DNA of 64,000 nt, from assembly GCA_951799425.1 (NCBI GenBank), contig OX637396.1, positions 41,841,901 through 41,905,900 on the forward strand. The letters run 5' to 3'. This stretch comes from Ilex aquifolium (lineage: Eukaryota; Streptophyta; Magnoliopsida; Aquifoliales; Aquifoliaceae). Positions 50,501-62,953 of the stretch are shown here, piece after piece. The position numbers and the translations under genes are program-made. The notes under the pieces were generated by a model that saw nothing but the letters and a program-made list of their open reading frames with translations, searched no databases and was not told the origin of the DNA. Within the stretch, counting starts at the first letter, position 1, and each line of letters begins with the position of its first letter.

Positions 50501-53500
50501 GTTTTTCTTTGCTCATATAATTACAGGTGAAGATAATAAAGTGTCTTGTGGAAAATATTGTGGTAGACATATCTTTTAACCAGCTTGGTGGGTTATGCAC
50601 CCTTTGCTTTCTTGAGGAGGTTAGTATTTAGTTCTGAACACCTATGAACTTTGATCATACTTGTGCTGTTGTTACTTAACAAGAATATGACTTGTGCAGG
50701 TTGATAATTTGATAAACCAGAATCACTTGTTCAAGCGTAGCATTATATTGATCAAGGCATGGTGTTATTATGAGAGTCGTATACTGGGTGCTCACCATGG
50801 ACTGATATCAACTTATGCCCTGGAGACCTTGGTTCTTTACATATTTCATGTTTTTAACAATTCCTTTGCTGGACCGCTAGAGGTTACTAATTTCTGCAGT
50901 TCTTACTTCCTATATTGTTTTGTTATCTTGGGCTTCCATCTGAGGATTTTCAGCACTTGCAGGTCCTTTACCGTTTTTTGGAGTTCTTTAGTAACTTTGA
51001 CTGGGACAACTTTTGTGTTAGCCTATGGGGTCCTGTACCCATTAGTTCACTTCCAGATGTAATTGGTAATAATCACTAGAGATTTTTCATTTGATGCATT
51101 CTAGCACTATTTCTAGAGGAAACTGGCCAAGTCTTTAGTTCTAATGTATCTATTTGGAACATTTTGCAGCAGAACCTCCCCGAAAGGACTGTGGAGAGTT
51201 GCTGCTTAGCAAGTTGTTTCTTAATGCTTGTAGCTCTGTATATGCTGTTTACCCTGTAGGCCAGGAGAATCATGGACAACCTTTTGTTTCCAAGCATTTT
51301 AATGTCATCGATCCTTTACGTGTAAATAACAACCTTGGTCGTAGTGTCAGTAAAGGTAATTAATTTTCTTTCATTGTATATATTCTAGACTACATATCTT
51401 GTTCTGAGTTGAATGACACGTCGTTTTTTCACTATCCTTCATGAGCTGTTTGAACTTCTCATGTCAACCTGAGTTTGTCATGTGTCTGTTATGACAAGAA
51501 CTTGACTTTGTCCTTTTTAATGTTGTGATTGATGTAATTGATCTAACGCCTTTCCTATTTTTCCCTTGGCCTCCAATGTGGTTGCATTTTTATCACTTGG
51601 TGAATTCATGGGTCTTTGGCCCATGTTTGACTGAAGTGGGGGCCTTACCTTTAAGGTGTGTGTTTTGAGCCTTAGGTTTTATGGTTTCTAGACAATTTCT
51701 TCTGGACAGTTGGTGTGTACTGCTCTATTTACTGCTTACAACAATGACCAATACGGGAAAAATGACCTGTTGGGTGTGGCATGGACACATACACCACATG
51801 GATTGCTGGTTGCTGCATGTAAAATTTTTTTAACTTCAATTTGCTTATGTATTTTCCTTGTGTTATCATTGTCTAACTCGTTTTTGTCAAAAAAAATTTC
51901 CCCAAATTCGGTATGAAGCTAGGGGAAGAAGGGAGAACTGTTAAATTTAGGAGGGTGTTTTAAACACTTTGTTTAAAAATGCCATCTTGTCACATGCTCA
52001 ACATGGTCGTAGTTGAGCAACTGAGGAGCAGAAATGTGTGTATATTTGTGATAATTAGTTTTATTACGAGGAATCATGAATAGGGCTTTGAACATCCAAG
52101 GGGATCTAAAGGTCCAGGATTTTGTTTATTTCTCTATTTTCTCTCCACATTGGTTAAGCCTCATGTACAGGGTTTAAGGGGGTTTTGCTTGTTCATCAAG
52201 GAAAAAAGTTAGATCAGGACAGTCTTTGGGTCAATTGAATACTAGTGTCAAATCCATGCGATGCACAAGAAATTAGAAAATAAAGTAAAAAAGAGTTGGA
52301 AGTTAAAAGTTGTGGGAAGTTGATGAGAGCAGTGATATGAATGTAAGACCATGATTAGATGGAACATATTTTTGTCGAAAAGATAGAATTTAGAAAAATG
52401 GGGAGGGAAGGCTTCTTAAGCTCTCTTCCCTTTAAGATGGCCTACACCCCTAATTCGAAGGCATCCAAATATGTGTGCGCCATTATTCTTAGAGTGATCA
52501 GAAGGAACATTTTTTGTTTGGCAGAAGTCACATTGTTCTGTCTTGAGTCTTGACCTTTTAGTGTTGCTGTAAGCTCAAATTATTTTGTCAACTTTTGGTG
52601 TTTTAGCTTCTTATGCAACTGTTTAAATTATTGAACAGTGTCCCAGTGGTTTAGAAATGTATTTTGGTAGGAATTTCTTTGCATATTTTGTTTTTGAATT
52701 AATTTGGAATGTTTAATCTATCTTGTTATTAGGTAATTTTTTTAGGGTACGCAGTGCATTTGCATTTGGGGCTAAAAGACTGGCAAGATTACTTGACTGT
52801 CCCTCAGAAGACCTAGATTTTGAAGTAAATCAGTTCTTCATGAATACATGGGATAGGCATGGCAGTGGCCTGCGTCCTGATGCCCCGAGGACTGATCTGA
52901 GGCACTTGAGATCATCAACTCCTGATCAACTTCTTGTGTCTGAGAATCCTAAGAACAATTTAGGTGGCAAAAAAATGAATGACAATGCCTATGGTCATGA
53001 GAATGAGATTGGGGGTACTCGGCCACATGGTGTTTCCTCCCAAAACAGCAGTTATCCATCAGAAAGTATTTCTAGAACCAATGATATTTCTGCACCTTCT
53101 CGCACTCAAAGCCAGAAGAATTATAGCAACATGAACAACTCAAGGATGTCTGATCAGATTGTACGTGGAGTTAATTCTAATCAGGTTGCACATTCTGATA
53201 TAGGTCGATTAAATTTGAAACCCGATCCCGTGGTGAATGACATCCAGGGAAGGTTTTTTTTTGCCAGAACACGTTCTAGTCCTGAGCTAACCGACACTTA
53301 TGGTGATGCGTCTTTTCATGGAATGCATAACAGACCACCACAAAGTGGGAAAAGCCAGGCTACTTCTGCAAGACTCGATGGTGGCAGGAGGAAGAACCTC
53401 CGGTCTGAAATTTCAGCAAGCCATTGTGGTCAATCTTGTAATGATGATCCTTCATCTGTCAGGCAAGTTCCATCTTGTCAAAGTGTTGATGCTGATGCTG

Positions 53501-56500
53501 ACATGAACGGTAGTTCAAACAGTTATCTCCGTGATTCAGGCCTTGGTGCCATGAGTGAAGAGATGTCATCCACCTTTGGGACACAGGGAATGCATCAGGA
53601 AGATCAAGATCTTGTGAACATGATGGCATCTTCTGCCATGCATAGTTTCAATGGCCAGGTTCATGTGCCGCTCAATTTAACTTCAGCTCACCTGCCTTTT
53701 CCGATCTCTCCATCCATTCTAGCTTCTATGGGGTATGCCCAGGGAAATATGGCTGGGATGCTTCCAACAAATTTTCCATTGATTGATCCTTCATTTTCAC
53801 ATATTCAATTTCCTCATGATTTGGTTTCTATGCCATTAGCTCATTATTTCCCGGGCATTGAATTGGCCTCAAATTCAGAAGATTCTATAGAGCCATGTAC
53901 GGAGGATTTTGGTTCTGCACTAGTGAACTCAGGGGAGGTTGATGATATCTGGACGGAGCAGGATTTGGATTCTACTGGAGGCTGTGACCCTGATAATGGG
54001 AATTGTGAAATGCTTCAGACAAATGATAAGCCACCCTCCACGGAAGCAGGCTTTGACTTTGCTCCCCCTTCTCGGATGAGTGGATCTGGCAGTTCTACGA
54101 GAGTTCAACAAAAGTATACTAAAGAACAACAAGCATCAACACTGGAAGATCGTCTAGATAATTGCCTGTATCAAGATAAAAGAGGATATGAGGTATACTC
54201 TGATGAAAGAACGACGAGTTCAAGGTTCTCTTCTGCTGCTCACAGTGGTTCTCTAAGAAGTAAAACCTCTTCTGAGAGTTCCTGGGATCGATCATCTACG
54301 AAGGTCTCAAAGTCAACAAGGGAAAAAAGGGGAAAGAAAATGGTTCCTTCAGAGCCCTCTGCTGAATATGGGAAAGGGAAAGTTACGTCGGAACTTGTTT
54401 CTGCGCAATCTAAGGAGGATGATCAGGAGTGGAATCCACTGTCAAACATGGGAACTGAAATGGCAGAAAGAAACTCAGGACATCTGTCTGCTGCGTCTTT
54501 ACACCCAATGCATCACATACCTGGATATGAATCCCAGACAAGCAGAACAGATTCAATGGCACCCATTGCTCCCATGCTCTTAGGACCTGGTTCTAGGCAA
54601 AGAATGATGGATAATTCTGGGCTGGTTGCCTTTTATCCTACTGGGCCACCGGTTCCATTCCTTACAATGCTCCCGGTGTATAATATGCCACCTGAAACTG
54701 GAACTTCTGATGCATCGACAAGCAATTTTGGTGGGGAGGAGGGTGTTGATAATGGGGATTCTTTTCAGAACTTCGCCGATGGACTTGACCAGTCTGAGGA
54801 ATTAAATACTTCTAATTCTGTGAGAGGGGCTGCTTCTATTGAGACATCAGATGAGCATAAGTCTGACATACTTAACAGTGACTTTGCTAGCCATTGGCAA
54901 AATTTGCAATATGGACGGTTTTGCCAAAATCCACGGCCCCATGGGCCTCAGGTGTATCCTTCACCTGTCATGGTACCACCCACGTATCTGCAGGGCCGTT
55001 TCCCATGGGATGGTCCCGGAAGACCTGTTTCGGCCAACATGAATCTCTTCACTCAGCTTATGAGTTATGGCCCTCGTCTTGTTCCTGTGGCTCCTTTACA
55101 GTCTGTTTCTCACAGACCTCCGAACGTTTATCAACGCTATGATGATATGCCAAGATACCGTACTGGGACTGGGACTTACCTGCCAAATCCTGTAAGATGG
55201 TTTTTTTTTTCTTTCCATCAATCCACTTTTTTGTCTTCATCCATCTACCTTTTTTTTTTCATTTATATGTCATGATATATCTATTTCTACTCACATCATT
55301 ATCAATGTTGTTGCATGGTAATTGGTAAGACATCATGCATTTTTTGGTGCATACACTCGCCTTCGAATATTGGCCAGTGTGCCCAGTGATCCTAACGGGA
55401 GAGCAGTTTTTTTTCCTTCTGGAAACATAGTGCCCTCTGATCTAGTTTATCTATCGACAGCATTATGTTTGACGTTTAAAAAACAGTCCACCAGTGGTAC
55501 TGAAGGATTACCTTCAGAGTGTGGTTTTAGTCTTAATTTACGATGCAAAGATCAATTTCATGTATAGAGTGGTTCACCTTTGCAGTCTGTGCCATTCTTC
55601 CTTTTAGTTTAGCGGTTATGTCAAATTTTGGTTTCTGTAATTTGGAAAAATGGCTGGAGTTGTAGAAATGGGCCTGCCTGCATCTGCAATTTTTCATGAT
55701 GACCCATAATCAATGATGCATGCCAGTACTGAGGCGAAATGGTATCCCATGGCTAAGATATAGACAAAATGCATGGAAAATTTTATAAACTTTTATCTTC
55801 CGCTGTTTCAGTCCATACTGAGGCTGGCCTACTATCACAGCAAAGTGTACCTTGTTGACTTACTGATATTAAAGTGGAAGCAGAGAACGGTGTAGTTTAC
55901 TTCTTTATGAAATTTCTGAATTCACTTTTGATTGTTGCCTTGGCATCATGTGTACTGATGACTTATTTATGTTGTCACTGTTGACGTGGTGTGGTCTGGG
56001 CTGGGCTGATTTCCTTTCCTGATGCCTCTGCTTTTAATGGTTAAAATGTTTGTGTTTTCAAGGAATTTGTGAGTAATATCAATAAAGAACAACATATCTA
56101 AAAAACATCAATAAAGAAACAGTTGGAAAAGCACAAAAATAAAATGGAAGACCATTCTATGAGTTTCACGTGAGGCAATTGCCCCTCTTTTTATAAATTA
56201 TCAGGTAAACAGGGTCTTAAAATACCTGAAGGGAAAGCCCTCTCTTTTTTTAAAGTAATGTTGTGTTTAGCGATTATCCAGAGGGCTTTAGAAAATGTTT
56301 TCCATCATTATCTACTGCAGAGGCCAGTTGTGTTATCTTCTGTACCCCATTGAACCGTCTTTACTTAAGTAGATGTTTGACCTTTGATTTTGGTTATTTT
56401 CAGAGGGTTTCTGCTAGGGACCGGCATTCTTCAGGTACCAGAAGGGGGAATTACAATTACGATAGAAGTGACAACCATAATGACAGAGATGCAAACTGGA

Positions 56501-57003
56501 ATTCGTATTCAAAGTCACGGGCTGCTGGGCGGAGTCACAGTCGCAGCCAAACAGAGAAGCCAAGCTCAAGGCTGGACCGGTTGCCTGCAAGTGAGGCCCG
56601 AGCAGACAGGTCGTGGAGCTCATACAGACGTGACTTGTATCCTTCATACCAAGCACAAAATGGTGCATTGCGCTCAAAGTCTGGTCAGAGTAGTGGTCCT
56701 AGTGGGCCGTATGGAATGCAACCTTTACCAGCCCTGGACGCCAATGGAGTGTCATCAAATGGACCTGATGTTTCATCTCTTGTGATGCTGTATCCATTCG
56801 ACCATAATGCTGGTTATGGTTCGCATGCTGAACAGCTTGAGTTTGGGTCTCTAGGCCCGGTGGGTTTCTCAGATATGAACGACCAGTCCCCACTGAGTGA
56901 GGGAAGTCGAGTTGTGGGACCATTTGATGAACATAGGTTTCATGGGGGCTCTAAGCCACGGTCTTCACCAGATCAGCCATCTTCACCCCATCATGATAGG
57001 TAA
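47531..57003 (+). CDS. PAP/OAS1-type nucleotidyltransferase domain protein (AT3G61690-like)
   Basis: Eight exons join in frame: 47531-47743, 48857-49045, 50527-50619, 50700-50882, 50963-51065, 51170-51355, 52733-55191, 56404-57003 (4026 nt, 1341 aa). The N-terminal ~330 residues form a non-canonical poly(A) polymerase-like nucleotidyltransferase. Landmarks: FGSVPLKTYLPDGDIDLTAF with catalytic Asp88 and Asp90, third Asp148 in VVDISFNQ, KRSIILIKAWCYYE, GAHHGLISTYALETLVLYIF, WGPVPISSLP and HFNVIDPLRVNNNLGRSV. The rest is a long Ser/Asn/Gly-rich, probably disordered region encoded mainly by one 2.46-kb exon. The C-terminal exon is RG/RS-like (RRGNYNYDRSD). Substrate unknown; RNA nucleotidyl transfer is the family inference. 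The end is uncertain: exon 8 either reads to TAA at 57001 or splices at 56999 to 58280, where TGA at 58287 follows at once. Its neighbour is the PLIP1-like lipase, as in Arabidopsis. Confidence 0.95.
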
Positions 57004-57180
57004 CATTTTTTGCTTTAGAGGCTTTTACGGATGGGTGATACTGATATCTTACCAGACGTAATTGCACATTTCTCCCTGAAGTTCTTAAAAGATCTCAATT
57101 TGTCCCGTATCGTTTGACTTTGACCACGTTGCACCTTCAATTTTTGAAATGTGCTCTACTTGCCTTTGTGCTATCATCAG

Positions 57181-57226
<46 letters not shown>

Positions 57227-59882
57227 CCCACACACACAGCCCTCCACCGCTGCTGACGTATCCCAGCCTCCACCCCATTGGCCCTTTACCTCCATGGCCA
57301 TCTCCCGCGCCTCCATCCCTTCAGCCCTCACACATCTACCCCCAACTGCCACCACCTTTCCCTCTCCTTTTTTTTCTCTGATAGGAAATGATTGAAACTA
57401 CCTCTCCATCTCCTAGAAATTCTATCAATGTGATACACGAATATCTATACATCTATCTAATATTACAGTTAGGAAGTTGAATTTTAATCTTATAAAAGTA
57501 CAATAACGGTCAAGATTGATTTAATTTTTTTCTATTTTGATCCAATGATACAAAATTCATTCCATTTTTTTTTTTGCCAAAAAAATCAGCTCAACCAACA
57601 CACTCAATGCTAGATAACCCTACTAATTCACATCTATCTCTTTCTTGTTTTGTTTCAGTTCACTTTAATTTTAAATTGCAAAATTAAATAAAAGAAAAGG
57701 AACAATAGATTGCTATTTAAAATATAAATATTGCACAATCTATACTTGATTTTTGATATTACATAATGTTTTCAGGCAAGAGGTGGTTGATAATGGGTGA
57801 AACTGATTGTCATAATTGGGTTTGTTAATAGTGGGCTTACTGGTATTGTGTAATTGGTTATTAATTGAATTAGGTGGGTGATGGGTGGCATTGGGAATCC
57901 CAAGTGGTGATGGGTGGTGTGGGTAAGTCTATGTGAAGAACATACAGGGCACATGTACAGCATGTTTTACTTTCGCATGTTTGAGTGTTTTTCCCCCCTC
58001 CAATTCTTGCCAACTTCCCAAAACTGGGTCATTCCATTGTCAATTTAAACGGGGGATTGAGAAAAGAGCAAAAGTGGAGTGTCTTTTAAAAATTGACTGT
58101 GTTCAAAGTTGAATTCTAGGCGCAAATTGAGAATTTTAAAAAACTTCAGGTTGCACATTGAGACTAACTCGTCTTGCAATTATATTTTGTTGAGGTCTAA
58201 AGCAAAATTTTCAACAATCATTTCCAATTCTTGCAACAGTGAATCATTTTGTGATTCTGTCTGTGTCCTCTCTTAACAGGAGGATTTGACTATTTTGGAA
58301 CACAGTGGTCCAATTGAATTATCAGGTTGAAGATGAGGATTTCCCGCCTCTTGCCTTCCCAAAACAGGTAGAAAATGATGATGGGAGAAGCTTTAATGAG
58401 GAACCCTCTCATTACCAGGTTTTCCTGTTCTCATCTCACGCATAAAACCGAGAGGATCTTAGTTTCTGATGGAGCTGTCTCTTTATATTGTTTGGTCATC
58501 CATAGATAACTCAAGTGTCTGTAAACTACCAAGTCAGTTTTCTAACCCACTGCCCTCTTCAAGGATATGGAAGCTTGGCAAGAAGGGGGAAGCAGGACAT
58601 GCGTAGATATCTGTTTTTGGTCCCTTTTTTCCCTGTAGGGTTTAACCCATTGTAATTCCATGGATGTAGAAACTCTTTTGAGATTCAGGATTCAGGGTTT
58701 TACCCTGGTATACACGTCTGTTCCAATCAGGATTTTCTTCCTTATTAGAGTTTTGATGGATAAATTCAGTTTATACCAGTTACTTTTGACTCTTGGTCAA
58801 CATGTTGACAGTGTAGCAAAAATTAGATTACGGAGTTTATACTGATGGTAAAAAATTGATGCTCTTTCATACTGTTGTGGTAATTGTGATTATGTAATTA
58901 AAAAAACTGTGTATGTTCGGGGTGCAATGTATGAATTTTTTTTTTTTTTTGGGTTAGAGAAATATATGGGTAGAAGTTACTGTTTATACGCACAGGTTAG
59001 CACTCTTTGTATGGAAAGGGGATTTTGAAGAGGTTTTAGCCGAGTTTTTTTCCATTGCAGCTATGTATGACAGACAGAGACACCAGGATAGGTTTAAGTC
59101 CTCTCTATCAGAGAGGGTCCAAGTTTTTTTTTTTTTGAACAGTAGAGGGTCTAAGTTGAGAATTGAATATGAGAGGAGATATTTATGTCACACGGTACAA
59201 CATTTTACACGTGCTATTTTTTTTCTTAAACCGTAAAGAGTAACTCAAATAGTAATAGAGACGAGTTGTAAATTCAGATATTTTGAGTTCGAATTTTGAT
59301 AACTTTTTGGAGTTAGGTCATGAGAGATTTATTTCTCATGAATATCTTAGTTTTGGTATGGATGATTTATTGGACTAAGGAGAGATTTAGTCGACGTGCG
59401 TATAAATTGGTTCGGACATTTCTGACTGTTGAACTTAAAAAAAGAGCAAAAGAAAATCCAAACATGTCATCTCTATAATAACAAAAAACAGACATGAAAG
59501 AGCAATTTTCATCGAGTATGCAACACCTACATTTTATAAACTCTATTATCATTTATCTTATAAAGCAAAATTTACAACGTTGCACCTCGTGCGAATAAAA
59601 AAAAATCCCTTTCTCAAGTAATTCAGAAAATGGTATTCTCTTGAAAAATTGTTCAGTCGTCCATCAATATCTCGTTGGTTCTTATTGGGGTCATTCGTAT
59701 AATATTAGAGTGGGATTAAATTACATTGGAACATCATCTTTCTTTGCCGGAAAATCCCAAAAACGGAGGAAAAAGAAAGGAAAACTTGTAAGTATTACAG
59801 TGTGACATGGCCACAGGTTCAACAAAGGGTGATAAACCGGGCCACATTACATGCTGTAGCCTATGCTTTTCCCTCTCTTTAA
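57004..59882. other. 3' region of the nucleotidyltransferase gene and convergent intergenic DNA
   Basis: A (CT)n(CA)n microsatellite lies at 57182-57232. An exon-like piece at 58280-58367 ends in the frame VEDEDFPPLAFPKQ with a GTAGAA donor (see findings). No separate gene seen. The two flanking genes converge here. Confidence 0.5.
59236..59422 (+). mobile_element. tRNA-derived SINE, copy 3
   Basis: The best preserved copy: AGTAATAGAGACGAGTTGTA (A-box region), a B-box-like GAGTTCGAATTTT at 59284-59296, GAGTTAGGTCATGAGAGATT, and terminal GTCGACGTGCGTATAAATTG. It is similar to copies at 6998-7184 and 45463-45640. Confidence 0.65.
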
Positions 59883-60776
59883 TTAGACTAACTTGCAGAA
59901 AGAAGTCTTTTTCCTCCAAGTAACTAAACGTGACAAGAATTTATTGACTTCTGTTGGGTTACGCAGAGAGTACAGAGCCATGGTGTCCTTTGGTGTGGAA
60001 GAAACAACTATTGGAAAACCTTGTCCCCTGTTCCTTATTACCTGTAACCATTCACAGAAAAAGAACAATGGGTGATTAGGTGCAGTGAGGAAGATAATAA
60101 AATGTAGTAATCCTTTTAAGTGGGGTTGATGTTTTTCCTTTTTCTTTTTTAGGGAACTTCTACGATACTGCTGGCAGTACCGATACCAAAAATTATAATT
60201 TTTTTGAGGTGTAAGTTACAACTTCAAAGGACATGATCGATCATGGAATATTGGGATCAATACCGCATTTTTCATAATCGATCGTGGGTGTCTGTGATCG
60301 ATCATGACTTCCCTTGAACAGTTGTAACTTCTCCTTTTAAAATTGTAATTTTACCATACAAAATAATAACTAACGGTTCGGTTCCAAATTCTTTTTTTCT
60401 GTACTGTAGAGTTTCCTCCATTTTAAGGTGTAAAGATGCCATGGCAGCACAGATGAATTATTATATGGTACTTGGCTTCAAATTAATAGACTCATACACC
60501 TCAAGATAAGATATTTAGGTGTATAAATTGACGGGTTAATCTGAATTCAACCCGAACAACGCTAAATCTTTGGTGCTGGACAAATTAATTTATACCTTAA
60601 AAGCATCTTCATCGGTTCGATCATCTCCAATGTAAATGGGTAGGACATCATCTGAGCTGCTGAATCCTAGAGTTTCAAGTAAATATTCCAAAGCATGACC
60701 TTTGTCCCACTCTATGTCAGGGCGTATCTCAAAAACCTATTAAGACACTCTCAAAATGAGTGATATATAGTTAATA

Positions 60777-60824
<48 letters not shown>

Positions 60825-62920
60825 GTAATTAAACCTAATTTCTATTACCTTTTTGCCCTTTGATATGCGAAAATCTCGGTTATCTTGTAATACAGATTTC
60901 ACCAGCTTTTCAAGAGTGCAAAAATCCTGCATTTTTTTGCATATACCCTCATTAGCTATGAAGTCCATTGCTCAATAGCTACCTCTTTCAAGCAACGACA
61001 ATGTAAAGATAACATACCTCATCAAGTACATTTCTGTAGTGCACTGATATGCAGAACTTATTGTCTTCAATCACAACTCCTTTTATGCTTTTGGTTTTCT
61101 CATTCAATGTAATAAGCATCTGCAAGAAACACATAAATTCAAATATGATGAGGAAGAAGAAATGTTAAGCACCCGACTTCGATCGATTTTATAAATAAAC
61201 CTTCAATGATAGAACTGATAGGGATGAAAAAAAATCTTCAAATGAAAATATATGTACCTTTCGAATTGCAGGCAGGTACCTCTGAGCTGGTTGGAAGAGA
61301 GCAAATTCATTACCCTGAAATTGTAACCAAGAAAATATCAACTATATGATGAGAACAGTTGTTTAAACTTCTCTCTCTCTCTCTCTCTCTCAACGGCCTG
61401 CATAACCACTGAAGAAAACCTCCAGGGCTCGTGGAATACCCCATTAACCACATGTGCTAATTAAATCGCAAAGGTTTATGCCCTGGGTAGGTGGCCTTAG
61501 GATTCGAAACGGGGACCTCTGGCTATCACCAAAGAAATCTTGCCATTTGAGCTGACCCTTCGAGTTCTTTTTTTCTATTTTAATGATCAAATTACTGTGC
61601 AAAACTAGTATTTCCTATTGTTGAGTATGTTTTATGAGGAGTTCATGCAATGAAAACCTACCATTTCATCAGCTATCCTGTTTTGATGCTTTTGATCTGC
61701 GTACTTTGAAGATGGTAATGGAGCTGCTATATCCAAACCATGACTCCCAGCATAATAAACATTGTCCAATCTCACAAAGTCATACACCTATCACAGCAAA
61801 ACAAAATTTATCGCTTCCCTTCGATTACTAGTGTTGAGAGTCAGTTTGAGAATGTTTTGTCACACAAAATACTACCTACCTTATTTCGACTTCTTCCACT
61901 TATGACTGCGGTGGGAAAGCATTTAGCAACTTCGCGTACTGCAATTCTCATCTGCAATTTATTTCACCATGCCCATCAGGGTTATAATGGTTATAATAGT
62001 TCTTAGCAGAACAGACGCTGCACAGTTCATGATCTGGCATATCAAGTAATAATCTCTATGATCTCAAATCACACTATCACATATAGAACAAAAATGCTGA
62101 AAAATTGAACAATTCATTTACCAAATGACATTCTTATGTAGATGAATTTACCTTGTTGCTCATAAAAGCTTCATCAGGATTTGGTACAATATTTGAGAGG
62201 GTTCCATCATAGTCCAAAAATACTACTATCTTTCTCCCTCTAGCTATGCTCATCATTTGTTCGAATGTATCTAAGGCCGAAGGGTGTTTCATCTGCACGG
62301 CAGTCATCTTAGTAAATAGAATTATCTTCAAAAGAGATGTGAATAAATAATAATATTAAAGATAATGATAATTTTTAGAATGTTGAGGTGTCGAACGAGT
62401 CCCACATCGGTTAGTAATTAGGGAGTTCTGGGCCATATAAGGGAGGGGGTCACTCCACCTACTAGGTACGTCTTTAAACCTATGCTCAACAAGTGATATC
62501 AGAGCCATGACCCACGCTACCGTGTGGACTCGGCTCTTTGTGCCGGATAAGAAAACAATGATGGTCATCTATTGTAAAGCCTCATTCGAGAGGAGAATTG
62601 TTGAGGTGTCGAACGAGTCTCATATCGCTTGGTGACGAGGAGATCCTCACTCCACCTCCTAGGTGCACCTTTTGGGCCGGAAACTCATGTCCAACACATA
62701 ATGTGAACATGATTTAGATATAGAATTGATCCCAAGATCAACAAATATGGCCAAGAAGAAGAGCGTTGTTTAATAAGACATAAAATTCCATATATTATTT
62801 ATCAGGCAACTGTGCAAATTTAGTGCTAGTAAGTGGCCATATGGAACTCACCAGCCATGAACTTTGTGAAACTAAAATAGCATTTCCATTCTCGTTTGCT
62901 GTTAATTGTAACAATCCCAT
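59883..62920 (-). CDS. Trehalose-6-phosphate phosphatase (TPP)
   Basis: TPP dephosphorylates trehalose-6-phosphate, controlling this sugar signal and making trehalose. Nine exons join in frame: 62852-62953 (ATG at 62920), 62152-62292, 61880-61951, 61662-61787, 61258-61314, 61018-61119, 60849-60926, 60596-60736, 59883-60041 (945 nt from that ATG, 314 aa). Landmarks: [17 protein letters not shown] motif [10 protein letters not shown] (first Asp is the nucleophile), [50 protein letters not shown] and HAD motif [14 protein letters not shown]. Plant TPPs are usually 350-390 aa. The frame is open through the first exon's acceptor at 62953, so the true N-terminus may lie in an upstream exon to the right that I could not identify. 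A TRIM element lies in the first visible intron and a (TA)n tract in intron 7. Confidence 0.95.
60781..60822. repeat. (TA)21 microsatellite
   Basis: A pure TA run in a TPP intron. Confidence 0.98.
62381..62696 (+). mobile_element. TRIM retrotransposon (316 bp)
   Basis: Two terminal repeats, 62381-62491 (111 bp) and 62599-62696 (98 bp), both begin TGTTGAGGTGTCGAACGAGT and end CAACA. The first is followed by TGATATCAGAGCCATG, one base from the canonical initiator-Met tRNA primer-binding site. The second is preceded by the purine tract CGAGAGGAGAA. The internal region is about 107 bp and non-coding, as expected for terminal-repeat retrotransposons in miniature. No clean 5-bp target duplication is visible. 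Confidence 0.9.
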
Positions 62921-62953
62921 CTTCAGACTAACTCTTTGAAAACTAACTTCTTC

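Noticed and set aside
52723..55275. Single 850-codon frame as a standalone gene
   Set aside because: It is exon 7 of the nucleotidyltransferase; real exon limits are 52733-55191.
57151..57395. Pro-rich frame after (CT)n(CA)n
   Set aside because: Low-complexity translation downstream of the nucleotidyltransferase stop.
62399..62424. GTCCCACATCGG, identical in form to the plant snRNA upstream sequence element
   Set aside because: It lies within the LTR of a TRIM and recurs in the second LTR; no U-snRNA sequence follows.
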